A stretch of 64,000 bases of DNA from Chrysopilus asiliformis (GCA_964034945.1 OZ035960.1:65688470-65752469), one strand, 5' to 3'; positions 1 to 10,232 are shown, counted from the stretch's first letter. A program made the numbers and translations. Notes: generated by a model not told the origin, from the sequence alone.

Positions 1-1
1 C

Positions 2-1483
2 TATCGTGATGGGGAACAGGGACGTAATACCGCGGAACATTCTCTTAGGCGCGAGGATCCCGAATATCGTGATCGGAAACAGAAACGTAATACCGCGGAA
101 CATTCCCGTAGGCGCGGGGATCCCGAATATCGTGATGGGGAACAGGGACGTAATACCGCGGAACATTCCCTTAGGCGCGGGGATCCCGAATATCGTGATG
201 GGGAACAGGGACGTAATACCGCGGAACATTCCCTTAGGCGCGAGGATCCCGAATATCGTGATCGGGAACAGGGACGTAATACTGCGGCTAGAGTACTCAG
301 ACGCTCTGATCGGGTCCAGAGGCGGCAAGAACAACGTAGCAATACTATTTCCCAAATAACGCGTCGTGAAACTATACGCCGAATCACATCTGACCGTGTA
401 ATTTTGTCAAACGAAAGAGTTCGACGTCACAGGAGTATACCCAGCAATCGTCAAGCAGAAACCGTGAGGCAGTCCCGTCGTAACATCGCATCGCGAGCCA
501 TAATGGAGCCCGAACAACGCGAGGAATATTTGCAAGGTGAAAGAAATCGGAATCGCGAACGCCTTTTTACTAATTATTCTGATATAATACGGCAGGGTCC
601 AACCGAAATTTGTATATGTTGCGGGGGGTTATGGTTTCCGTCTGACATTAAAAAAATTCAAAAACAACCACTTATTCGGAAACACCTAAATAATCCAGAA
701 TTCGTTGTCAAAACATTTTATCTATCCGAGAAATTCCCTAGTCGGATCGATACATATACTTTTTGCCAAAACTGCCATAGGGGAATTATTAGTGGACAAA
801 TTCCCAATATTTGCCTAGCAAATGGTCTTGATTTTCCTGTGATACCCGAATGTCTTCAAGGACTGGAGTGCCTAGAACAACGGTTAATAGCCCCCCGAAT
901 TCCATTTATGCAAATCAGAGCCCTAGGTTGTGACCGACAGTGCGGGTTAAAAGGGGCTTGTGTCAATGTTCCTATTTCCCTTAACACCACAGTTCGTGCA
1001 CTTCCTAGAACTTTTGATAACACTCACGTTATTCAGGTTCACTTAAAGCGTAGATTACAATACGCCCATAGTTTTTTGGTCGAAAGCATTCGTCCATCCA
1101 AAGTTTTTGCCGCAATCCAATATTTAATAAGGCAGCCCTTATATATTGAAGATGGTGTGACCTTGTCGGACAATTGGTTACAGCAATATCCTAATCCTGA
1201 TGATAGAGCAACGTTTACAGTCACACAACAAGACAGAGAAATTGTCAATTCTCTATTGGATAGAACTATTGAAGAAAATATCGACAATATTGACCAATTA
1301 GATCCTGAAGACGTCAACCCGGGAGGGCAAGAAACCCTTCTCGAAAATATTCCACTGGAAAATATTGCCCTAGCTCCTGGTGAAGGTCAAAGACCGGTCG
1401 ATTTAGTTTTCGATAGACACGCAGAAGAATTATCTTTCCCCTCCATATATTGTGGACAACCTCGGATAACAAATTTAACTTGA
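2..1483 (+). pseudogene. Helentron Rep/helicase protein, N-terminal segment
   Basis: Frame 2 is open from position 2 to a TGA at 1481-1483 (493 codons, 5' partial). It starts with the 21-residue charged repeats, then a basic region, then a cysteine-rich region with CICCGGLWFPS at about 595-635 and further Cys pairs (about 765-785, 935-960), as in the N-terminal domain common in arthropod Helitron proteins (DUF6570-like, from memory of the family). The same frame continues after the TGA into recognisable Helitron sequence, so the TGA is a disabling stop inside one ancestral ORF. An internal ATG-like start at 404 exists but the frame is open well upstream, so I do not treat it as the real start. 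Family assignment is firm; the exact domain name is less so. Confidence 0.75.
5..300 (+). repeat. 63-bp in-frame tandem repeat in the Helentron N-terminus
   Basis: Copies begin at 5, 68, 131 and 194, with a fifth partial copy at 257, so the period is exactly 63 bp. Read in frame 2, each copy encodes 21 residues rich in Arg, Glu and Asp around the core RNTAEHSLRR. The frame stays open throughout and joins the downstream Helentron frame without a stop. The repeat has no ATG in this frame, so its coding nature is easily missed; open frames on the other five frames here are shadows. Confidence 0.85.
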
Positions 1484-2782
1484 AGCAAAATCGCGCGTTC
1501 CGAAATTCGACGGTATGATCGTCGATGCACTACCAATGAAAAGATCTTTTATACGTACAAAAAAAGTGAGCCTGTCTCTATCAAAAATTCTATTTCAATT
1601 TGCCTAAGGAAAAAGAGTCGCGGTAGTAGTTCCCACACAGCTGGAGATTTGGTTAATGATAGTCACGTTGAAAATTTAATACAGCTCAACGAAGGGTATA
1701 AAATTTTCAAAAATTTAAGATCATCCCCATCCCATTGGGAATCTGAAAAGAAAAAAGTTGTTGCTATGATTCGGCAATTTGGAATTCCCACTTTTTTCAT
1801 CACCCGCTCGGCTGCCGAAACAAAGTGGTCCGAACTCCTTTGTATCTTATCTAAAGTCATTGATAAGAGGGAGACCTCACCTAGTGATGCAGAAAATTTA
1901 GATTTCAGCACGAAAGCTAGACTCATTAGATCAGATCCAGTCACGTGTTCGAGATATTTTGATCATCGCTTTCGCGCCCTGTTCAAACTTTTCAAGCAAC
2001 TGGGAGTAATTATTGTTAAATCTCAAAAATAGTTGAGAGAACTACCGCAAGATTCAACTGATATTTTCGTCTCAAATTTACTAGACCACTATGTACAGCG
2101 TCCTGACTCCCTCGAAAATATATCTCTTGCCGAATTCACCGCATACTATAAATTTTCATCTGTCCGTTCATCAAATCCCAATAATGATGATGGAGAAGGA
2201 AATGAGGAAGTTACCGGCGAGCCACTACGGCTTAAGGATTCCAGCGGATTCTTACGAAAAAGAACCAAACCCTGTGTCATTCGGTATCGCAGATATAAAA
2301 TGATTCAGGAACGCGATAATTATTTTCGAGAACAGGTCATGCTTTTCTTGCCTTGGCGCAATGAAGAACGTGATATTTTGCAGCAAAATTGTGAGACTCG
2401 CTGTCAACAATATCTCATTGCGATTAATACTGTTCGTCGCAAGTTCAATTGTTTTGAGAATGACGATGAGCTTGACAATGCCCTAATCGCTGCACAAAAT
2501 GAAAGATTTCTTGAAAATACCGAAGAAATTCAGAATGACGACGATCCGGATCTTCGCCCTTTTCAAATCCCAAATGTGGAAACGAATGTCCGAATAATAG
2601 ATGATAATGTTCCCCAGGATAACGAAACCCGTGTAATAAAATTGCCACCACTAATTTCCGATCTAGACTTTTCCCAAATTATTCGATCATTAAATACCGA
2701 GCAGAGGCTGTATTTTAACCACGTTTTACATAACATAAAAATTTTTCTAAAAAAAATAAAACCGACTTTAAAAAAAAACTGA
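1484..2782 (+). pseudogene. Helentron Rep domain remnant with HUH core deleted, joined to helicase N-terminus
   Basis: This continues in frame 2 after the TGA at 1481. The first part (to 2032) reads as the start of the Helitron_like_N region: the stretch around PSHWESEKK, then FGIPTFFITRS, then RSDPVTCSRYFDHRF. Just after this the family normally continues to the HUH motif and catalytic tyrosines. Here the frame hits a TAG at 2030-2032 and resumes with ELPQDSTDIFVSNLLDHYV, which belongs well downstream in intact proteins, so a large internal piece carrying the HUH nuclease is missing. The rest (to about 2743) includes MLFLPWRNEERD and ends with LNTEQRLYFNHVLHNIK, the usual entry to the Pif1 helicase. 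From there the inserted fold-back element supplies an artificial lysine-rich tail. Frame retained, but not functional. Confidence 0.8.
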
Positions 2783-3335
2783 AAAGAGAAAAAAGCACTA
2801 AAAAGAAAAAAATAATTTCAAACTATGTCCATTAATAGCGTATTTAAAATTCGGCTTTTTTGGAGTGGCGTTAAATTTACACTAAATAAAATCGTTGTAA
2901 AATTTCTATTGTCAAGTTTCGCACAAAATCAGTTTGTACATGGAGACAAAAAATAGGATAAATTTCTACAAAAAATAGTAACATATGAGACAGTGGGCTT
3001 TTTTATAGCGATTGCTTAAAAATAGGGAATCCAATTTGGGACATAAAAGAACTTAGTTTTGGTGCTTCTAAGAGCCGTGTCTATAGTTAATCTGTTTGAC
3101 AACAAAATTTTTGGAGTCGATCTTAGTTCTTAGTTAGCCTTAAGGGTTAGAAAGTATGTAAACGATTAGCATTAAGGGTATGTAATTTATTTTAGTTGCA
3201 AATTTAACGCCACTCCAAAAAAGCCGAATTTTAAATACGCTATTGAAATTATTTTTTTCTTTTTAGTGCTTTTTTCTCTTTTCAGTTTTTTTTTAAAGTC
3301 GGTTTTATTTTTTTTAGAAATTTTTTTTTTTATTT
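2745..3335. mobile_element. Fold-back (long inverted-repeat) element inside the helicase
   Basis: The sequence at about 2745-2878 is repeated as its reverse complement at about 3197-3335. Landmarks inside both arms are AAAACCGACTTT near the outer end and GGAGTGGCGTTAAATTT at the inner end. The arms are about 130 bp and highly similar, with a short extra block in the left arm; the spacer of about 320 bp has no open frame of note. No target duplication could be fixed because the flanks are A/T runs. Together with 3336-4013 it separates the helicase entry motif from the Walker A box. Confidence 0.7.
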
Positions 3336-3359
3336 CGAACGTTTTTAGTTTCAATTTTT

Positions 3360-3560
3360 AATATAGGTAAAATTACAAAGGGTTTGAGGGGATAAGTCCA
3401 CAGATGAGAAATATATAAAAGAATCTTCCAGATATTGTACTGAACACAATACAAAGAATTTTACTCGATATCCCAAGCAGGGAGGGGTTTGAAGGGGTAT
3501 GTTAACACGGGGGAAATATATAAAAGAACCTTCCTTGTGTTGTACTGAACACAACGTAAA
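3360..3560. repeat. Two imperfect direct repeats inside the composite insertion
   Basis: Blocks at about 3374-3450 and 3476-3556 share GGGTTTGA..GGGG, the string GAAATATATAAAAGAA followed by CTTCC, and TGTACTGAACACAA. The spacing is about 105 bp. No coding frame of known type is seen. It lies between the fold-back element and a family-M fragment, so it is probably part of the same composite insertion. Confidence 0.5.
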
Positions 3561-4011
3561 AACATAACAAAAGCTATAATTGCCAATCTGGCAATTATTG
3601 AAAACCTGTATGGTGATATTGGTATCTTAATTTGAGCATTTGTACCAAAATTACACTTTGAAGTCGAACTTTCCAATCAGATTTTTTAAAATTTATTCCA
3701 ATCGGATTCTGATGTATGGGAGTTTTATGTAGAATCATATTCTAAAAAACTTTTGTTCTTACACTTTAAGATGCGCCGTTTTTGAGAAATTCGCAAAAAA
3801 CGTTTTCGTTTGTATGGGGGGTACCCCCCCTAATGGTCCATTTTTGCCCATGAATGAACCAGGGCCCAACCAGGAACTTTCTCTACAACTTTCTCTTTGG
3901 GATGACCAATTTCGGTTCACCCAGTAAAAAGTTAGGCGTGAACATACATTAAAAAAAAAAATATTCAGGTGGAATTGAGAACCTTTTCCTTTTTGGAAGT
4001 CGGTTAAAAAA
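3561..4011 (+). repeat. Family-M repeat copy fused to a different 3' end
   Basis: The left part matches the other family-M copies: AACATAACAAAAGC, the palindrome ATTGCCAATCTGGCAAT, the block ACTTTGAAGTC, and the G6-TA-C6 palindrome at about 3814-3830. After the CATTTTTGCCCAT block it departs from the other copies; instead of the GACAGACGG microsatellite it ends with GAATTGAGAACC and TTTTTGGAAGTCGGTT next to the helicase junction. That tail resembles a 3' end I know from many insect repeats. The outer fold-back arm carries AACCGACTT, the reverse complement of the AAGTCGGTT found here, so the two ends of the composite insertion may belong to one transposon. Confidence 0.6.
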
Positions 4012-4013
4012 TG

Positions 4014-5426
4014 GAACAAACTTTTATGAATTTGTTAGCGGGGGTGCTGGCACAGGAAAGAGTAGACTAATTACTGCACTCTATAATGCGTTGACAAAAC
4101 GACTTAATTCGCGACCTGGAGCCAACCCTGATGATGTCAAGGTCGTTTTATGCGCACCTACCGGAAAAACTGCTTTTAATATAAATGGAGCTACCCTTCA
4201 TTCTATCTTTTCTTTACCCATCAACCAATCACATTCGGAAATTAGGCCCCTTAGGAGCGACATTGCTAATACAATTTATTCAAAGCTCCAAAATCTTCAA
4301 TTAATTATAATCGACGAGATATCAATGGTGGGTGCTAAAATGCTATCCCACATCGATTCCAGATTAAAGCAGATTTTTAGAAGTACATCTCTATTTGGTG
4401 GCAAATCTGTTATAATTTTTGGAGATCTAAGACAACTTGCTCCTGTTGGGGATAGATGGGTGTTTCAATCTAGTAGGAATGATGTGTATGGCATTGTAGC
4501 TGGATCAACATTGTGGAATCTTTTTAAATTTTTCCCACTCATTAAAATAATGCGACAAAGGGATGACTTAAATTTCGCTACCGCCCTCAATAACATGGCG
4601 CTTGGGAAAATGACAAGTACTGATATAGCGCTTTTCAAGTCAAGAGAATGCACCCCGAAGCAGTTCCTCAGGAGGCCATACATTTATTCAAATCAAACGA
4701 CGATGTAAATGAATTCAACACGTATAGATTAAACTTAATCCAATCTGATCCTTTAATCTCAGAGGCCGAGGACAAAGTCAAAGGGCCAATTCCGGAAAAT
4801 TCGCGAAACCAGATTGCAGATCGGGCTAAAGAATTAAAAACTTCTGAGACTCTTGGATTGCCATCAAATCTTCTGTTAAAGAAAACCGCCAAGTATATGA
4901 TAACAGTAAATATCAATACTGCTGACGGGTTAGTTAATGGCGCAACAGGGCAGTTAATGGATATAGAATTCGGGGTACTCGGAAATGGTGCTCGCGTGCC
5001 AATTCGCTTATGGATTCAATTCGAAGAATTATCTATCGGTTAAGACGGGCGTTCTAAACGAACACATTCTGAAAACTTAAATTGGACTCCTATAGAAAAA
5101 TCAGTTAAAAGTTTTCAATATAAATCCAATGATCGAGTCGTAATTGGGAGGTCCCAGTTTCCGGTCGTCCCAGCCGAAGCTATTACTATCCACAAAAGTC
5201 AGGGATCCACTTATGTTAACGTTGCTGTTCATTTAACCCCTGGTATGACACGGGCCCATTTGTATGTGGCATGTAGCCGAGCAACAAAAGCGTCTGGTCT
5301 CTTTTTAATCGGGAAATTCAAATCACCAAAATCTCCGACAGCGTCTGATCCCGTGTCTACAGAGTTAGTATCTTTGAATGCAGAAAAACTTCTAACGCCT
5401 CATTTTGCAAATTTGAAAGATAAATT
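4014..5426 (+). pseudogene. Helentron Pif1-family DNA helicase (broken)
   Basis: The 5' part starts directly after the inserted repeat in frame 2. Walker A is GGAGTGKS (about 4040-4063); CAPTGKTAFNI follows, then Walker B IIIDEIS (about 4305), FGDLRQLAPVGD (about 4420-4455) and the region ending MRQRDD. Near 4650 the meaningful frame moves to frame 1 (EAIHLFKSNDDVNEFN onward), marking a one-step indel. A TAA interrupts frame 1 at 5041-5043. Beyond it the same frame gives AITIHKSQGSTY and YVACSRATKASGLF, the C-terminal Pif1/RecD-like motifs. In intact Helitrons this domain is the 5'-3' helicase of the rolling-circle transposase. Here it is split from its Rep half by 1.27 kb of insertion and cannot be translated whole. 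Confidence 0.85.
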
Positions 5427-5978
5427 CCTTAATAAATTTAGCGTCTTATTCCATAACGTCCAAAGTTTACACAAACACATCGAAGATATTGAATGCAACA
5501 TATAAGAAAACTCAATGGGATACTCTGTTTTGCTAAGAATTCAATTGCCTCACTTATCAATGTTGTAAAAGTACAAAAGATCTGTGAAAATAATCATGTT
5601 TTCCAATATGTTTTGTTTGAATTTCATGACATATTATTCCTAGCTTTATATAAAAGTCCACGTTTTTCAAAAACACGCGTTATTCAAGAGCTAGAAAATG
5701 TATTGCGGATACCTTTTTCTTGCAATCGAAAAATGATTATCTTGGGAGATTTTAATCAAGATCGTAGTATCAATAATAATGATGTGATGAGCAAAAAACT
5801 TCGCGATTTGAGTCTACGAAGTTTGTCAGACCAAAGAGTTTCGACCACTAACTGCGGTTCCCAAATCGACTGGTGTTTCTCCAATTTAGACACATCTTCA
5901 ATTTTCGCAGATACTTTTGAAGAGGTTTATAGTTTTCACGACGCTATACAGATTGTTATAAATTCAACCAGCACTTAA
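5427..5978 (+). pseudogene. Endonuclease-like (EEP) domain of the Helentron
   Basis: Immediately after the helicase the frame reads FSVLFHNVQSLHKHIEDIE, which resembles the first strand of an AP-endonuclease-type domain. The frame shifts near 5495, after which GDFNQD (about 5740-5757), SQIDWCFSN (about 5860) and a final S-x-HDAI motif (about 5933-5948) appear in the order of the endonuclease/exonuclease/phosphatase fold. The catalytic first-half region is shortened relative to the family. Such a domain fused C-terminal to a Helitron helicase is known for Helentrons and is thought to come from a non-LTR retrotransposon. It ends at a TAA at 5976-5978. Confidence 0.75.
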
Positions 5979-6660
5979 TATAATAGAATCCTACAAAATT
6001 CTTTGTGTAATTTAACTTTGTTGTTGTTCCTGTTCCTTTAATGTTTTAGTCATAAAAGTTTATTTCTTTATTTGTTTTTTTTTTTTGTTTTTAAAACAAA
6101 CATAGAAGTCAAGTTTATATATTGGTAACAAACAGACAAATACACTTTACAAAAAAAATGTATTGGTATGCTAGTAGTTTATTGAATGTAGTTTACTGTA
6201 AGTAGGGAAACAAGTATTGTAGTAGTAACATAAAAAAAAAACACAAAATAAAAAAATAATAAAAAAAATAGTATTAGTAGTACATAAGTTAATTCACATA
6301 ACATGTATATGCAGAAATACAACAGATCTATTTTCATAATATAACTATATTAACAATTTTAACAAATTCATGTCTTTTTTCTACACCTTTTCTAAAATCT
6401 TTTGTTTTTCACATTAATTCCCTTTACCAACTAACATAACCTTTCCCAATTCCCATTCTGGCAAGATAACTTTCGGCTTCCCGTGCCCTTGCTGAACTAC
6501 AAAAACAATGCATCACTAAAAAAAATTTTTTTGTTGACTGAGAAAGTTTAATTGCAGTAGTTAAAAAATATATTGTAAATAATTACTTATAATGTATAGT
6601 AAGTTAGAAAACCAAAATTAGTATGAAGAATAGAGTAATAAAACATTACACAGAGTAATT
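5979..6660. other. AT-rich spacer, no gene seen
   Basis: Long A/T runs without a coding frame worth reporting. It probably contains the Helentron 3' end, but I could not find a terminal hairpin with a CTRR end. Nothing else recognisable. Confidence 0.5.
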
Positions 6661-6772
6661 TTTAAAAACAAATTTCACTTCAAAGTGGAATTTTGATACA
6701 AATGTTCACTAAAATCACCATACGGGTTTCCAATAACTGCTGGCAATTATAGCTTTTGTTATGTTTTTAATT
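6661..6772 (-). repeat. Family-M 5' fragment, reverse orientation
   Basis: Read on the minus strand from 6772, it carries AACATAACAAAAGC, a variant of the palindromic block (ATTGCCAGCAGTTATTGG), ACCCGTATGGTGATTT and CCACTTTGAAGT, then stops. This is the first 110 bp or so of the family-M unit; the microsatellite and 3' end are missing. Confidence 0.75.
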
Positions 6773-7194
6773 AAACTTAGAATGGTTGCCCCAGGTTAAA
6801 TACGCGGCACAGCTTTTTTCCCACACAAACTCATGTGCACTTAAAAGGTTAGGCATGCTGGGAATTATTAAATCAAAAAATTGGGTGGAAGTATCTGATT
6901 TTATGAAATTGGTTAGTATTAAAACTGCTGCAATATATCATTGTTTATGCTAATAACTTCATGTTCTTTTATAGGTCAATGATTGGTTCGACGTGTTTAA
7001 CACAAGAGTACCTCAATCTGATTCTCGCTAAAGAAAATCCGCTTACGGACTACAACTAGAAGTACAAGATAGGATTCTAAACTAAATGGAACGCATAACT
7101 TTAAATATGCGGTGCGATTACAGGCATCAGATGCTACCTTTTCAAAGAGGTATTGTAATGAGCATTAGATCGCTTAAGCTCCTGCACGAACAAC

Positions 7195-7921
7195 TAGGGA
7201 TGCTAACATCGCAAACATCGAGGTATCGTTGAAAAATATCGAGTTTTAACCTCGATGTTGAACAGGCCGATATATCGAGGTATCGATGTTGTTATCCACG
7301 ATGTTAGAACATTACTCTTCATAAAATTAGTATAGAAACTAATTTTAGGAATAGAGGGACTAGTTGTTAGATAGATTTAATATAGCCACTGTACTTAAAG
7401 ATTTGTTTAAATTTCCTTTGGTATCAATTTTCGGTTTCATCTTTCTACAAGATTTCGCAAAAAATACCAGAGCTAGCCATGAAATTTTACAGAGAACATT
7501 GGTCCTGATGTGGAAATCCGTTAAACGGAAGTAACCAAAAGGGCAGCTTTTTAAAAACTACGATTTCGTTTTTTTCGATTTATTCCGAAACTAACCATTT
7601 TCCACTATTCTTAAACTTGGAGACAATAAAATTTGCTACATTTATGTCTTTTACGAGAATTCCGTATCTCAAGCCGTTATGAAGATATGCCGGTATTTAA
7701 AAAAAATTAGTTTTTTGCGAATATCTCGAAAACTAACGGGTTTTTGGTAATTCAACGTATAAGTAGAATTAAAACCGTGTTAATTCTACCTGGGTGCACT
7801 TCACCCACAGTAGAGCATCCGCCAGGTGGCTTAATTATTTATTAAATTTAACTTTTTCAAAGCCTTAAAAAAACATCGATTTTCGATATATCGAGGTTTT
7901 ATGAACGATGTTGCATCCCTA
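7195..7921. mobile_element. hAT-like MITE, 727 bp, 8-bp TSD
   Basis: The ends are inverted repeats: TAGGGATGCTAACATCG at the left and, read inward from the right, TAGGGATGCAACATCG. The flanks are a perfect 8-bp duplication, CGAACAAC at 7187-7194 and 7922-7929. An 8-bp TSD with a (C/T)AGGGATG-type terminus is the hAT signature. The interior has several copies of ATATCGAGGTATCGATG-like sequence near both ends (subterminal repeats) and no transposase frame. It sits inside the P-type transposase coding sequence. Confidence 0.85.
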
Positions 7922-7968
7922 CGAACAACTCAAGAACGAACAGCAAGCAACATATATTTTAACATATA

Positions 7969-9030
7969 CCCAAATAGCATTTTAAGCAGCAATTATGGTG
8001 TTCATCCCCATATTTCGTCACCATGCAAATCGCGGCGATAAGCAATTTATGTCGCAAACACGTCGTTGTTGTGCCAACGAGACGCGCAACGGCACCCATA
8101 GTGAGGAACACTTTTCAGCGGTTTGCGGCGCCGCAATTATAACGACAGGGACGTAATTAGTTGCCTCATGCGCGAGCGTCATCTGACGGCATTATATCAC
8201 ACAATTACACAAATCATCGAGCGGGTTTTCTTTCTCCCTCGAATTCTTACTTAGGTTGGTGAGTAAACAAACATGAACAAATAAAAACATTAGCAGAAGA
8301 CGAACGAGAAAAATCTAATGGCGACAAGTTAATGGAAACTTTTGTGGAGCATTATTTTATAATGGACTTTTCTTCCGATTGCATGTCGTGATTTTAATTG
8401 CCATTAAAATTTTTCGACAATATTGGATCTGAAATTTAAACAGATTTTAATGGGCCATCAAATTATTTTGTTTTTAATCAAAAATTTCTTTAATTTTATT
8501 TTATCGGTCAATTTTTTTTTTCTTTTGCAATGAAATTTTGATGCCAATAAAATTATGCTGTTTCAAAAATGTATGCTATCCACTTTTTATGCAATATCCT
8601 TCAGTCATTCGCCTGAAACAAGAAATTTAATTCTCAAAACGAAATCGTTTCCATCAAATGTCAGTGAGAAATATGGCGGCTGAAGGCATCAATTTTTTTT
8701 GGTGTTTCTCAGGCGGGGAGCTTTAATGAAACTTTAGTGGCAGACTATTTCGACCCGAAAACCATCAAATGCTGCTCTATCGCTGCAGGAATTTTCATGA
8801 AGCGAATGTTACCCCAAAGATGAACCGTGGGTCACCAATTTTCCCACTAAAGCAATTGTGGCTTTGCAGACGCATTATTAATCGGTGCGACGCGCTCGTC
8901 ACTTCTTTCGCTTCTTTTACGCGGATGTGAATTATAGGTGTAAATTTTTAGCCCCGATTGCGTAAATTGCTGCATTTTAAAGCCGCAAAGAACAAATCTC
9001 ATGTTCCCGTACTTTTCGATGCTATTTGGG
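7969..9030. mobile_element. TA-flanked MITE, 1062 bp (Tc1/mariner-type TSD)
   Basis: The left end CCCAAATAGCAT (7969-7980) is the exact reverse complement of the right end (9019-9030). TA dinucleotides flank it at 7967-7968 and 9031-9032. A second inverted pair lies just inside (TTTTAAGCAGCAATT on the left, AATTGCTGCATTTTAAA on the right). No transposase frame is present. With one TA kept and the element removed, the P-type transposase frame continues without a shift, which supports these exact boundaries. Confidence 0.85.
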
Positions 9031-9829
9031 TAGGCTCAATCAAGATGCTTTGGAGCAATTTTTCGGCATAATGAGATCTGTAGGTGGTTTACATGACCAT
9101 CCTAGTGCATTGCATTACATTTTAAATACAGATTACGTTCGTACTTACTAGGGAGGAACGAAGGAATCACGTCTGATGCTGCCAATGTTCAAGCAGTAGA
9201 GGAGGAATTTTTACCCATCACAACTACTTGCAGCGCCTTAAATATAGAAGATAATGTTTTAATAACAGAGGAAGTAGATAATGACATTGTTATATCTTCT
9301 AACATGATGAGGCAGCTTTATGAAACTGAACCATCCAAAATCAACATTTTGTGTGATAATAATATGAATGATGTGCAATATGATGGATTGAAATATCTGG
9401 CAGGATATATTATAAATAAATTAAAAAATCAAGTCCCTGAAATAATGGAAAATTGTGAGGATCACAACGCTTCTGGTTTCACTTGGACAGATGTTATCAG
9501 CGAGGGGAGACTACATAAACCAAAACCTTCGTTTGTAGAATTGTTAGCACAATTAGAAAATATATTTAATAATTTCAATAATAGTATCCCATCTGCTGAC
9601 GAATATGCCTTAAAGGCATGCCAAAATTACGTGCAAAATTTATTGTTATTAGCTGTTCACATTAATTTAAACGAAAAAATCAAAAAACTATTTTTCAAAT
9701 GTAAAATGTATTTTCGAATTAGGATCAAAAACAAATTTTTAAATGAAAAATATAAAACGAAAACAAGAAAAATGAATAAAACCATTAATTAAAAGCCATT
9801 TTGTGTTTTTCATCATATTTCACGGAAAC

Positions 9830-10056
9830 TTATTCATAACTCCATACAAATCATTCGGAAATGCACACCAGATGACGTTACGATGTGGAAAAGAGAAAGC
9901 AATAAACATGCGCAATATATTACCTCTTTATTTTTTATACCATGATTTTTAGGTACAAGATGTCGAAATTCACCAAACGGAAAGGCACATCCCGTAAACG
10001 TAACATTACAGTCAATCAAAGTGTTTCTTTAGTTTCCTTTTAACTAAAATTTCTTA
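9830..10056 (-). repeat. Unclassified repeat A, copy 1, part interrupted by Gypsy-A
   Basis: Read on the minus strand, this matches the plus-strand sequence at about 38024-38075 and 38228-38290 (for example AAGAAATTTTAGT, GGAAACTAAAGAAAC, CTTTCCGTTTGGTGAATTT). Its other half lies at 14287-14345 across Gypsy-A. The function of the family is unknown. A short open frame here (minus, 9834-10019) contains CAFPFGEFRHLVPKN but has no clear homology I can name. Confidence 0.7.
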
Positions 10057-10061
10057 CTTAA

Positions 10062-10232
10062 TGTTGTGTTCATACGCGCAAAGAAACTCGTGAGATCACT
10101 TTAACTTTAGTTTATTATACAACGTAAGAAATACTTATTTATAAAGTTTGAAAAATGGAAGGATGTTCTCTCTGCTTATCCATCGCGAATGTGACTGCTC
10201 AGGACTCGGTATTGCCAGCTCAATATTCAACA
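10062..10232 (-). repeat. Gypsy-A 3' LTR
   Basis: 171 bp. It differs from its partner by only a handful of substitutions visible by eye (for example GAGATCAC versus GAGACCAC, TGTTCTCT versus TGTTCTCG, TGCTCAGG versus TGCACAGG), so the insertion is moderately recent. Confidence 0.9.

Larger units (their letters stand above)
1..5980 (+). mobile_element. Helentron-type Helitron relic, 5' truncated by window edge
   Basis: Three blocks on the plus strand follow the Helentron order: an N-terminal cysteine-containing region and the start of the Helitron Rep domain (2-2782), a Pif1-family helicase (4014 onward), and a C-terminal endonuclease/exonuclease/phosphatase-like domain (to 5978). The appended endonuclease is what separates Helentrons from canonical Helitrons in established classifications. 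The element is dead: it has two in-frame stops in the Rep half, a deletion over the HUH core, a 1.27-kb insertion in the helicase, one further stop and at least two frameshifts. Neither terminus was located; the 5' end lies outside the window and no convincing 3' hairpin plus CTRR end was found near 5980. Confidence 0.85.
6780..9792 (+). mobile_element. P-element-like DNA transposon relic, split by two MITEs
   Basis: The transposase-like coding blocks at 6792-7186, 7930-7966 and 9031-9792 are collinear and interrupted only by two TSD-bounded insertions (7195-7921 and 7969-9030). Removing both insertions rejoins the reading frame exactly at the second junction. No P-element terminal inverted repeats were found. 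The 5' half of the gene, including any THAP domain, is absent, apparently replaced by or lost beyond the family-M fragment at 6661-6772. Confidence 0.75.
6792..9792 (+). pseudogene. P-element/THAP9-type transposase, C-terminal part, disabled
   Basis: Exon 1 remnant 6792-6911 reads YAAQLFSHTNSCALKRLG and ends FMKL. A 63-bp intron (6912-6974, GT...AG, phase 0, containing an in-frame TAA) is followed by VNDWFDVFNTRVPQSDSR, matching the region in P-type transposases just before the DDE-proximal C-terminus. In-frame TAA codons at 7029-7031 and 7083-7085 disable it. After the two MITEs the frame gives LTYRLNQDALEQFFGIMR and GGLHDHPSALH, the best-conserved P-element block. A frameshift follows near 9125, and the frame ends with a 162-codon open stretch (9304-9792) containing GLKYLAGYIINKLKN. 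The function in intact relatives is cut-and-paste transposition in the nucleus. It could be a THAP9-like host gene relic instead, but the nested MITEs and stops argue for a dead transposon. Confidence 0.8.

Noticed and set aside
1..387. Minus-strand 128-codon frame rich in Leu/Arg/Ser repeats, and a plus-strand 117-codon frame over the same repeat
   Set aside because: Both are shadows of the 63-bp coding repeat; only frame 2 on plus joins recognisable Helentron sequence.
5960..6660. Helitron 3' terminus
   Set aside because: No hairpin followed by CTRR, nor a Helentron-type end, that I could defend by eye.
9834..10019. THAP-domain exon on minus near the P-type transposase
   Set aside because: The spacing of Cys residues does not fit C2CH, the strand is opposite to the P gene, and the sequence belongs to repeat A.
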